Assembly (NCBI GenBank): GCA_918026815.1
Contig: CAKJVC010000012.1
Coordinates: 1,922,001 to 1,986,000, forward strand
Origin: Chalara sp. BL73
Taxonomy: Eukaryota > Ascomycota > Leotiomycetes > Helotiales
Direction of reading: 5' to 3'
DNA: 64,000 bases
In this document: piece after piece, positions 21,125 to 30,372 of the stretch
How the letters are laid out: every line of letters begins with the position of its first letter
Numbering within the stretch: position 1 is the stretch's first letter
Made by a program: the position numbers and the translations under genes
The notes under the pieces: model-generated
Databases searched by the model: none
The model's input: the letters and a program-made list of their open reading frames with translations, nothing else
What the model was told of the DNA's origin: nothing

Positions 21125-22750
21125 ATGGCTAATACAGAAGGGAGAATCCTTTTAGGCATTCAGGCCTATCGACAGGGCCGATTTTCAAGCTTACGAGCCG
21201 CTGCGTCTGCGTACGGCGCTCCACGATCGACAATGACGTCTCGACTCAAAGGAGTGCCCGCAAAGTCTAGTATTTCTTCTGCCAACCGCAAACTTACTTC
21301 GACGGAGGAAACGACACTTGTTAATTGGATATTGGATATGGATACGCGTGGAATACCTTTGACGCAATCATTAGTACGTGATGCGGCCAATTTATTGCTT
21401 GCGGATCGAGCAATACGCGACGCGTCTGTACAACCAACTGTCGGCATATGCTGGGTGTTACGGTTCATAAATCGACATCCACAACTTGAGTCGAAATACA
21501 ATCGAAAGTATGATTACAAGCGGGCAAAATGCGAAGATCCTGAAGTAATTCAAGGCTGGTTTCGACTCGTACGCAATACAATTGAGAAATATGGAATTGT
21601 GGAAGATGACATTTATAACTTCGACGAAACAGGATTTCAAATGGGTGTAATATCTACTTCAAAGGTAGTTACAGCTACAGACTCTCGTACGGTATCTTTA
21701 CAGCCTGGAAATCGCGAATGGGTTACTGTAATAGAGTCGATTCAATCTACAGGCTTCGTTTTACCTCCGCTGGTCATATTGAAGGGTCAAATGCATCAAT
21801 ATAATTGGTATCAGAATTTGCCTCCAACTTGGTTGGTTGGAGTTAGTGATAACGGGTGGACTACGGACGAATTAGGTCTTGTTTGGCTGCAAGAAATCTT
21901 CGAAGTGCATACACGGGATCGTACGACAGGCACATATCGATTATTGATACTTGATGGCCACGGAAGTCATGTTACAGCTCAATTCGATCAATTTTGCAAA
22001 GAACACCGCATTATTCCATTGTGTATGCCTGCGCATTCTTCACATATTCTTCAACCTTTGGATGTTAGTTGCTTTGCGGTATTGAAGCGTTTTTACGGGC
22101 AAGCCGTAGAACAGCAAATACGGGCCGGTATCAACCATATCGACAAAACCGATTTTCTACAGCTTTACCAGTCTGTACGACTTCAAACTTTTGCTGTTTC
22201 TACTATTCAAAGTGGATTCAGAGCTACTGGATTAGTTCCTTTTGATCCAGATCACGTATTGGATCAGCTACACGTACGGCTTCGTACGCCAACTCCTCTA
22301 CCTACAACTGAGCTTACTACAGCTTGGGTGTCGGAAACGCCTCATAATATCGCTGAATTACAATTGCAAACCGAGATTGTTCAAAAATCAATTCGATATC
22401 GTACGCAAAGCCCACCTAGTCCTACAGTTCAAGCTGTAAATCAACTTATCAAAGGGTGCCAATTAGCTATGCACAACGCTACTCTCCTTGCGGCTGAGAA
22501 TCGACAATTACGGGCCGCAAATGAAAAAGTCAAGAAAAAGAGGGCTGTAAAGAAATCATTCGTACGCAAAGGAGGTGTTTTACGGGTTTCAGAGGTTCAA
22601 AACAGGTTGAATCAAGCTACAGCTGATATTGAAGTGGTAAATCAGGTGGTTGATCAAAACGTCGCTCCAGCACGTGCACGTGCTCCAGCGAAGTGTAGTA
22701 TATGTAAATCGCTAGAGCACACTGCTCGTACATGCCCTGACCGTCAATAA
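21125..22750 (+). CDS. Fot1/pogo transposase, intact 541 aa
   Basis: Single exon from ATG 21125. It has a psq-type helix-turn-helix (residues 5-45: ILLGIQAYRQGRFSSLRAAA), a CENP-B-type HTH (about 50-115) and a DDE core with Asp residues in YNFDETGFQ (about 165), LILDGHGSH (about 279) and ILQPLDVSCF. Thirty-five residues separate the second and third Asp, giving the DD35D signature of Fot1/pogo. The C-terminus has a coiled, basic stretch and a CCHC zinc knuckle (CSICKSLEHTARTC). No RIP-like stops are seen, unlike the older pogo copy at 46241-48090. It cuts and pastes its own element at TA sites. Confidence 0.95.
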   Translation: MANTEGRILLGIQAYRQGRFSSLRAAASAYGAPRSTMTSRLKGVPAKSSISSANRKLTSTEETTLVNWILDMDTRGIPLTQSLVRDAANLLLADRAIRDASVQPTVGICWVLRFINRHPQLESKYNRKYDYKRAKCEDPEVIQGWFRLVRNTIEKYGIVEDDIYNFDETGFQMGVISTSKVVTATDSRTVSLQPGNREWVTVIESIQSTGFVLPPLVILKGQMHQYNWYQNLPPTWLVGVSDNGWTTDELGLVWLQEIFEVHTRDRTTGTYRLLILDGHGSHVTAQFDQFCKEHRIIPLCMPAHSSHILQPLDVSCFAVLKRFYGQAVEQQIRAGINHIDKTDFLQLYQSVRLQTFAVSTIQSGFRATGLVPFDPDHVLDQLHVRLRTPTPLPTTELTTAWVSETPHNIAELQLQTEIVQKSIRYRTQSPPSPTVQAVNQLIKGCQLAMHNATLLAAENRQLRAANEKVKKKRAVKKSFVRKGGVLRVSEVQNRLNQATADIEVVNQVVDQNVAPARARAPAKCSICKSLEHTARTCPDRQ

Positions 22751-22797
22751 ATCAATTATTTCAATCCGCAAATTGATATTTTAAGTAGTTGTGATAT

Positions 22798-22883
22798 AAT
22801 TGCAAATCAAAATTGAAAAAAGGTGGTGGTTGCAGGGATTGTGGCCAGGATGATGATTTGGCCAGCTAAGTGATTAGGTACGT
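22798..22883 (-). repeat. right terminal inverted repeat of the pogo element
   Basis: Perfect inverted copy of the left end, followed directly by the TA duplication at 22884-22885. Confidence 0.95.
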
Positions 22884-22924
22884 TAGCTCCTTGGCCTACT
22901 TACGTAAGCCGATTCCTGACAGCG

Positions 22925-23622
22925 GGGTACCAATACGTCGACGCCATGGCGTCGATTTAGAGCTGACTAAGCAGTGCCGCATTGGGCAACAAGCCTGTAG
23001 CCATAGGGCAACCAGCCTGTAACTATAGGGCAACCAGCCTGTAATTATAGGGCAACCAGCCTATAACTATAAAGCAATCAGGCTGTAAAACACAACACAA
23101 CCAGCATGTAAAGCATAACGCGATTACAAACTTGAAATAATTCTGTTTGTGTATAATGTTATTTATAGCTTTGAAATGTTATTTTTTTTTAATGTTAAGC
23201 TTTTTAATATGCTTTATTTACTTTTTCAACTATACTAAAAATTTACAAGTTGTTTACAAATTGTAGTTTTTTTTTACAACAAATGTTGCGAAGTTTTTAA
23301 GCGAAAGTTGATCGCTACATTCGCATTTACAAAACACTTTTTTTCGCAAATTACTTTACAAAGTAATACTAGTAATAATAACTTTAATACTACAAGTTTG
23401 TAATCGCGTTTTTACAAACTAGTCGCATTGTGCTTTACAAGCTGGTCGCGTTATGCTTTACAGGCTGGTTGTGTTGTGTTTTACAGCCTGATTGCTCTAT
23501 AGTTATAGGCTGGTTGCCCTATAATTACAGGCTGGTTGCCCTATAGTTACAGGCTTGTTGCCCAATGCGGCACTGCTTAGTCAGCTCTAAATCGACGCCA
23601 TGGCGTCGACGTATTGGTACCC
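22925..23622. mobile_element. Mutator-like MITE with long inverted repeats and 9-bp target duplication
   Basis: 698-bp element with ends GGGTACCAATACGTCGACG and its reverse complement. CTGACAGCG flanks it on both sides (22916-22924 and 23623-23631). The arms are about 210 bp (left) and 230 bp (right). Each contains a ladder of about 22-bp units, GGGCAACCAGCCTGTAACTATA and variants. The left arm lacks about 40 bp present in the right arm (one to two units). The centre (23140-23390) is AT-rich with no frame. Long arms and a 9-bp duplication fit a non-autonomous Mutator-like element; the superfamily is inferred. If the ends are drawn at GGTACC, an 11-bp duplication is also possible. Confidence 0.85.
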
Positions 23623-23631
23623 CTGACAGCG

Positions 23632-24071
23632 GGGGCATGCCCCGCGTGTCACGTGCCGACATGGATGGCATACCGACAGTAACATAGCTGATTGTATCAC
23701 TTCCTGTGATACATCTTCGTATTGATGACTTGCAATTGCTTAATTCGGTTACCCACGGGGCACGTAGTACCGCGATCTCAGCGCAGTGCTATATATGCTC
23801 GTTGCAGGTGGTTGACTTGTTCTTGTTCATTCTAAGTGCTAATCTAGAGCTATAATACATTCATGTGGTCCGTGCGTCCCGGGTGCTATTCACTCGTAGC
23901 AAATCAAAGAAATTGAAGATTCTTATCCCAAAAATTGGGGGCAGACGATTAATCTCATCCTTCGTGACATTGTTATTTGGATCCACGAAATTCGCTGGTG
24001 CTTGTAGCGAGGAAAATGTCCCAGGTTAAGTTATTCCGCATGTTCCTAGACTGGTAGCAAAGATTGAGCTA
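23632..24071. other. intergenic, no gene seen
   Basis: Starts with a short palindromic GC run (GCGGGGGCATGCCCCGC) beside the MITE. The rest is spacer downstream of the F-box-like gene. Confidence 0.4.
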
Positions 24072-25688
24072 TTAGCTTTGCACTCCTTCTCGAATTATGT
24101 GCTCTATCTGAATCTGCCGTAATGAGACAGGGCGAATAATCGGCCTTGACAGTTTCAAATGGTGTATAGCATCACCATGAGACTTGACACAAGCACCATC
24201 CAGCAACTCCTTGACAATAACATGTCCTTGGCCGCGGTGCTTCAGTGCTACGGAGTCCCAAGCCTGGACCACGGGAGGTCGCAGGGTCAATTCCCATGTT
24301 CCTCTCCAGGTTATTACCGCAGGTCGCCCTTGCTCAGCTCGCTGGTACTTGAAGAGCATCGCCAATCCCTTTTCCCCGTTCCATATTTCCATGGTTTCAA
24401 GATTTGGCATTTTCATGGCCGCTGCTGCTGCTGCGCGGAGCATGTCATCCAACTCCGTCGGGCGCTCCTGTGGCACGAGCAGTCGTGAAGTCAGCGCAAG
24501 CCAAGTTAAGTTGGGCCACTTCCAGGAAAGCTCTCGAGCATCAAAAAAATAGCTAGCGTCCACTATGAATGACGCCGAGAGGTGTTCAAGCGTGAGACTG
24601 GCGTTAGCAACCGCTCGACTAACATAAGGAGATGGTATTCGCACAGGATCACAGCTCAAATTCATGAAACTAGCTGCGTACGTTTGGTCGAAATTCTCGA
24701 AGATTACGAGCCTCCGTAGTCGATCGGAAGTGAGCGATTCAAAAAGAAGTCGCAAAGCTACAAAAAAAAAAGAATATTAGCAGGTTATCAACAGCCAATA
24801 GTATAACTGGAACACAGAAGTGGCGGAAAACGATAGACTGGCATAGTAGCACTCACATTGGTCCGTCCACCGCTGCTGCATATCGAGCCATTCCCTCCAA
24901 GGCTCGTAATGAATTTCCTGGAGTCCAGGCATACGGGCAAACATATGTGCCAACGCGGCCGGCTTCAATCGTCGGCGGTTCTGTTGACGGAGAAGCACAC
25001 CAGTTACTGCCGGGACTAATGGTAGTTGCTGCCACCACTGGCTTTCTTGTTCTTCGGTATCAAACGGTCCCTCGCCCATGATTTCGTCAAAGACTTTTTC
25101 GATAGCAGCAAAATTAGGAGCGGAATTTTGACGACCAGCAATCCATCCGTGGTGGTGGTCGCTAGCTTTGACCAACATCGACTGCTTTGCATGTTGATCT
25201 CGGCTACACATATCGGAAGCAACATCAGGCTCAAAGGTCAGATATTTGAACCAATGCTCTGAGTCGCTGGGGGAGTAAACGCTGATATCTAGCAGCAAGC
25301 TACTGTTTGGTTCCCATACGCTAAGTGTTGAAAAAAGATCTTGGAATGCTGTAGTAATTAGGACATTATCTGCGTTGCTTAGGCCGGACAAATCTGGACC
25401 ATGAGGTTCACATTCGGTGCAATTATATTCTTGGAGTTCCAAGCAAAACCAAATGTAGCGTACGAGACTCCTATTGCGATGAACCATCGGGCCAAAATCG
25501 GCGACGCGTGACGACGTCAGCTTGATCCGGGAAAAGTTATGCCGCTCGATGATCGTTTGCCACTCTTGTGACACCGTGGCGAAGTCAGCCAAGTTACAGC
25601 CGTCCTGCATTAAGACTTCCAAGACCGTAAGACGAATCTCTGCAGGAAAACAGTACCAAGATATCATATTGGCTATTATCGGCGACAT
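24072..25688 (-). CDS. F-box-like fungal protein (DUF6546-type), two exons, intact
   Basis: Exon 1 is 25688-24857 and exon 2 is 24757-24072, separated by a 99-nt intron (GTGAGT donor at 24856, T-rich tract, TAG acceptor ending at 24758). The product is 505 aa. I chose ATG 25688 (MSPIIANMISWYCFPAEIR) because it precedes the conserved F-box-like segment FPAEIRLTVLEVLMQDG; an upstream ATG at 25748 would add a hydrophobic tail. Conserved stretches include MPGLQEIHYEPWREW, RLRRLVIFENFDQ, KWPNLTWLALTS and MPNLETMEIWNG. This pattern is typical of a large fungal family with an F-box-like start and leucine-rich middle, presumed substrate adaptors of SCF ubiquitin ligases; the specific role is unknown. 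Family naming is from memory. Confidence 0.8.
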
Positions 25689-26774
25689 TAGTGTCACTAT
25701 CGTGAATAATGACAGGGAAAATGGTCGATAGATAATATAGATCAGCAAGACTGATGATTTAGCTTCTCAATCGACTATTGGGTAGATTCCTCTTTGTTTG
25801 TCGGGTTTGTGGGCGAGCAGATTAGAGATTTACGGTGAGGTTGTGAATAAGCTGTTTTCGCTGACTTTGAACCTAAAGCGAAACACGAGCTTATTTTCAG
25901 TCACAAGCTCATCCTCAACCTCAACCTCAACCTTAAACTCAAACTCAACCTCAACAAAATGCACATGCTTCGACGTAGCTTTCTGAAAATCTAAGCTTTG
26001 GCTCTGGCTTGAAGAAGACTCAAACTGGGCAGTGTGCTGACAGCTTTGATTAATTGATTAATAGTATTAAAAGGGTATCAATAGAAGCTTGTGCTGTACG
26101 CAACGTCTGCCCAATTGCAGTGGTTCAGGGAGGACGAATTGACTTGATTGTAGGACTATTTTGGAGGTTACTCAGTAAAAGGGGTTTTACCCTTTCACTT
26201 ATGACTAAGCTGTTACATTTTGGGAACCACTACGTTTGATAGAACGTGAAGTACACAGTGATAGTGAGAAGGAGTTGGGGGATGCCGACAGGCTCTCTAC
26301 TGTTCTCTATGGGAATGTATCTAAGGTGTTCTAGCAATTTGTGTGTGTGAAAAGTCTTCAGCGCTAGCGGGGTCCCAATACACTTACCACTATGGTAGGT
26401 TTATACTACCCCCCTGCCACCCCACCAAAATGATCGCGCGGTATGCAAAAAGGCCGGCGAACTCAGTGCTGATATGAAAATGCTTTGGCCGATGTAAGTT
26501 AATTTCACTTATGTTAACAAGCCTCACCAGCTTGTGGCTGTTCAGGACTGTGGCTGATGTGAGGTTCAACTGCACCCATGCGTGGCCTTGGTAGACATGC
26601 ACCTCGACAATTGGTGACATCACTGACATAGAGTAGCTTTTCAGAGACGCCGAAAGAAATCCTATCCTTTCGTCATCTGGCCTCGAGCTCCCTCTTGATA
26701 ACTTCGCCGTCCAATCACTGTCTAATGGGCTTCCCGATTGCTCTGTTGTAGTTGGTCCCGAAACACTATGTACA
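25689..26774. other. intergenic with a CTCAAC microsatellite
   Basis: Promoter side of the F-box-like gene. 25911-25957 is an imperfect (CTCAAC)n run. The minus-strand frame 26390-26806 has no recognisable family and I do not call it. Confidence 0.45.
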
Positions 26775-27008
26775 TTGCTGGCCGAGGCAGAGGAGTGGAA
26801 TGACAAGTCGACACTACCACAGGGTGTGAAGCCTGCACGAATAAAGCGGAAGTATCGTCAGAGAACGCCGGACGAGCAGCTTACAATGTCGGACGAGGAG
26901 AAGGTTATAGAGGAGGAACGGAGGATGCGGAGGGAGACAGAGAAGGCGGATAATTCCTATGGCGAGGAAGGACTATCGGCTGAGGCGAGCAGCCAGGAAG
27001 CGATCTGA
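26775..27008 (+). CDS. short charged frame, possible 3' exon of an unrecognised gene
   Basis: The frame is open upstream of 26775 (about 26740), so it looks like a last exon. It encodes LLAEAEEWNDKSTLPQ, then RIKRKYRQRTPDEQ, and a highly charged helical end (EEERRMRRETEKAD) before TGA. Composition looks protein-like, but I recognise no family and found no upstream exon. Confidence 0.3.
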   Translation: MLAEAEEWNDKSTLPQGVKPARIKRKYRQRTPDEQLTMSDEEKVIEEERRMRRETEKADNSYGEEGLSAEASSQEAI

Positions 27009-27105
27009 AAGAGGACATATGATACCTTACTGATTATTTTACCTATTCTCTACTACCATATCCAGACTTCCCCTCCACGCAAGGTCCTCCGCTCCGCGTA
27101 AAAAT

Positions 27106-27303
27106 TTAGCAGAGAGAAAAAGGCTCTTCGTTGGTCCGGAGTGAGCGCATCGACTTGTCGATAAGAAGATGCTCGCAAGGCTTGGGTGTCAGGAGCAGCT
27201 CAGAGAGGATGCGCGTACCCATAAGGATCATTCGTATAGTGACGAGTCCTTTACCCTTCCCTGGGACCTCCCGAAGTGTGTACATTAGGTCACTACTTGT
27301 CAT
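27106..27303 (-). pseudogene. fragment of a SET-domain gene
   Basis: The minus-strand frame shows YTLREVPGKGKGLVTIRMI then GTRILSE, the start of a SET methyltransferase domain (PGKGxGLxAxRxIxxGTRIL). The rest of the domain (NHxC and catalytic Tyr regions) is missing, and the frame upstream (27544-27293) is shifted, so this is a relic. Confidence 0.5.
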
Positions 27304-28022
27304 GTCTTGCGATGACCGTTCCCGCCATCCTGCCCACTAGCCGCTGTGTCTCTTGCCTTGCAATAGTTGTTCCCGCTATTGTGCGCGCTCTCGTTGTGCG
27401 CCACTTCGAGTCATGTCTTGCGGTGGCAGCTGCCACCATTGTTGTGCATGTTGCCGTGCTCGCCGTCGTAGTCACTACTTTTAGCGCGCAAAGTGAGGAC
27501 GGCGGCGGGCTCAAGGACGGGGCCAGGCGTGCTGAAGGCGACAATATGATCTATCGCATGCTGCCGGCAGTTCGTTGTAGGAGATTGTAGTGAAATTCAG
27601 TCAGGGCTTCGCTTTGTGGTAATGACATAATTCTAAAAAGCAGTCTACAACAGTTACTAAACACATGAAGTTGCTAAAAACTACAATTACTACTCTAAAT
27701 CTAATCTAATCTAACCTAACTATAATCGAATATAATTGAGTAATTAGAGTTTTTTGTTCTCACACTGAATAGCACCCATCTGCTATATTAGTCAGTCACC
27801 ATCGCCCTCACTGATTCTCGTCACAGCATCGACTCCTCCACTAAAGTTATTCCAACACTAGGTCATCTCACTTCTATCTCCACACATCAATAATCAATAT
27901 GTCAAAGACCGTTAAAATTCTAGCCGCCTTTTTCACTATTTTATGTTAGGCTCCTTCGGACGCGGGCCTTACAAATGTATCTCGCAATCGTTATGATAGT
28001 TTCAGCATCTCCAAGTTCAATT

Positions 28023-30025
28023 TCAAACATTTAACTTCTCCAACTGATCAACAACATCCCAAACAAAATCTTTCAATTTCTCACTTTCCCCATCCCCGTC
28101 CCCATCCACCTCTCCCGCAGCACTCAAACATCCCTCTACAACCCTCTGATACCTCTCACCACACCTGCCCCCCAACTCCCCCGCCCAATTCTGCACCAAT
28201 CTCTGCCTGAATTCCTCAGGGGTGTATTTTTCTTTCCACATGTAATCCAGTGATTGCCAGAGTCCGATTTCAAGTAAAATACAGCCGAGAGCGTAGACAT
28301 CATAGGCACGTTTGAAGCGTATCGTTGACTGTGTTTCAATTTGGGCTTTGCTTGTTTGGAGAATATATGCTGGATGTTGGTGGAGGGTTGAGAGAGGGCG
28401 TCGGAACGGGGTGCCGAATCTAGAAAGTTCGTTGGGGTTATTGTTCAAATAGAGGGAAGTAGTCACGGAGCCTTCAGAGAGTATAGGGCAAACAGTTTCA
28501 ATTGCTGAAGGTTGTAGAACCTAAACTACAGGAGAGAATCCTTCTACTTATAGAGGTCTGATACTCACATGCCATCACGCTGATGCCTACTGTAGCCTAC
28601 TGTAGCCTAGGTATGGTCCTTAGACCTAACCTGTTCAACAGTTATTTGGACGGGCATAGTCGAAGCCAGTTATGTACGGATTGGATAATTGGTAGTGAAA
28701 GTTGGTGTCAAAATCTAAGGTCGACGAAGATTGCTTAGACTTTGGTTGTGGAAAGAAAACAATGTTTGAGGATTGGAAATCCTTATGGAGCCAACCTGTT
28801 GCGTGGAATTGTAGCATCGCTCTCACGAGAACCTTGGATAGTTGGAAACGATCGCCTAGGAGTAAGGGTCCTTGTTTCTGGGCTTTCGACTCTACGAGGA
28901 TCGCCTGGAGAGAGATTGGTTGAAATTTGGATATGTTGGATGGTTCTGACTGTGATGAAGGCAGAATAGGAACTTTGTAGACGAATCCTACACAGGGTCC
29001 TTTTGGATGGTGAGCATGATCAACCCAACCAATACAATCCAGCACTCTCGCATCTGGTGGTTTTGGATTTACATGGAGCAGCTCGCCAGCTTGTCGACTC
29101 GAAACAGCATCTGCGATCTTAGTTCTGCCGACATATTGCCATCGTATTGTTTCATCTCAATGAGTACAGGTTGGATCTGAGAGATTTCCGAGTCTCTGTA
29201 GGTAGTAACTATTCGGAGACTCGATATATCTGCATCAGATCTCGAAAGCCAATCTGGAAAGTTGACACGTCTAAGTATCAATTGGAGTGATGAAACTCGA
29301 TCAACACCAGTGCCAGTCCAAGGGACGTCTTTGATAGAAATGCTCATTGATTTTAATGACGCTGTGGCTTGCAATACAGGGTGATCAGTAGCAGCTTTCT
29401 CGATTTCAGACAACGATGTGAGATCCTCCGTTGAAGACACGATTTCAGGGGGCAGGGCTCGCTCCAAGGAGTCTCGAGTTGGTAAGGGGAGAAGTTTGCT
29501 GAGGCCATCGTTGAAATCCTTCAGCGACTCGATAAGTTTGGCAAATTCAACTTTGTCACTGATGGACCAGCGCAACTTTTTCCTCCAGGAAAGGGAAGAC
29601 CCAGCATCTCCAGGGTTAGTACGCTGTCAACAATTCGGTTAGCATATTTCGACAGCAAACCGGGTTAGAATCGAAACACTTACGTCATCTGCATTGGAAG
29701 TTCTCTTTTTTGCTTGCACCCCTCGCAGCCTCAGAGCCTCACCACCATGCAGCGTATTGACGACATGTTGAAGAACTCCGCTTAGTACCGCAGCAAGCTC
29801 AGGCTCCTTTACGAGAGTATCTTCAAGCATCCGGCTTCGACTGGCACCCGGGGATACACCCCAAGCGCGGCCCCATAGTTTGAATCTGATTTCTTCAATG
29901 CGAAGCTTCCAGTACAAGTTCGTCGCATCTTCGTTCGTCGAGGCTGCGTCAGAGAGGGTTTTGTAACAAGCTGCGCCCGTGCCATAGACGCCGAGAATTC
30001 CGAGAACCAAGCTGACAGGCTCCAT
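28023..30025 (-). pseudogene. HeLo-domain protein with C-terminal pseudokinase, interrupted by a solo LTR
   Basis: Exon 1 (30025-29684) encodes a HeLo (prion-inhibition and propagation) N-terminus, MEPVSLVLGILGVYG. A 60-nt intron follows (GTAAGT, CAG). Exon 2 from 29623 completes the HeLo helices (KLRWSISDKVEFAKLIES) and enters a kinase-like domain: a LHKDFQSSN catalytic-loop equivalent, a GFDYARP in place of DFG, and RAYDVYALGCILLEIG in the C-lobe. The DFG is replaced, so it is probably inactive as a kinase. Damage: one base is missing near 29088 (KLA to ELLH), and a solo LTR (28442-28640) lies after GFDYARPNN; removing it restores the frame. HeLo domains are membrane-toxic helical bundles in fungal cell death. 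The neighbour at 30373 is divergent. Confidence 0.8.
28442..28640 (-). mobile_element. solo LTR, 199 bp, with 5-bp target duplication
   Basis: Read on the minus strand it starts TGTTGAACAGGTTAGG and ends CTATTTGAACA. The duplication is ATAAC (GTTAT on the plus strand at 28437-28441 and 28641-28645). A second copy with its own duplication lies at 60055-60273. It carries a TATAAGTA-like core and a CTCTCCTGTAGTTT stretch. Its first codons supply the TGA that cuts the pseudokinase frame. Confidence 0.9.
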
Positions 30026-30372
30026 GCCATTAAAATGTCGTCTTCAGTAGGGATGCACTGCTAGATAGAAATTTGAGACTCTTGGGCGAGGATTGCAAGG
30101 GATGATCGCTATCATGAAGTGAATTTGGTCAGCCTGCAGGCTGCAGGCAGTGTCAGCTGAATTGCCAGCCAAGCATTAACCGCGGCGTCAACTCCATGCA
30201 ACATTGTAGAATGATTCTCAATTGAGAATCTAATCAGTGGTTCTGAGCGGAGTCAATAGAATTATAGCTGTTATCCTGTCAGCTTCATTTATCACTTCTA
30301 CAGCAATGGCGAGTTCGTTTGAATATGCCCGATCTCTCCCCTCCACATTCAGCGCTATGAATCTCAGCCAAC
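30026..30372. promoter_or_regulatory. shared intergenic promoter region of a divergent gene pair
   Basis: About 347 bp separate the ATGs of the HeLo-pseudokinase (minus) and kinase-ankyrin (plus) genes, so both promoters lie here. A short palindrome (ATTCTCAATTGAGAAT, 30212-30227) sits near the middle. No defined factor site can be assigned. Confidence 0.4.

Larger units (their letters stand above)
21018..22883 (+). mobile_element. complete Fot1/pogo-type DNA transposon, TA target site
   Basis: Length 1866 bp, bounded by 86-bp terminal inverted repeats without a mismatch (21018-21103 and 22798-22883), beginning ACGTACCTAATCACTTAGC. It is flanked by TA at 21016-21017 and 22884-22885, the duplication typical of the Tc1/mariner-pogo superfamily. 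It holds one full-length transposase gene. Perfect ends plus an open gene point to recent, possibly ongoing activity. Confidence 0.95.

Noticed and set aside
26390..26806. Minus-strand 138-aa frame
   Set aside because: Conflicts with the more protein-like plus-strand frame at 26775 and shows no known motif.
27276..27590. Plus-strand Val/Ala-rich frame with repeats
   Set aside because: It is the antisense of a repeat-bearing stretch next to the SET-domain fragment; composition is repeat-driven.
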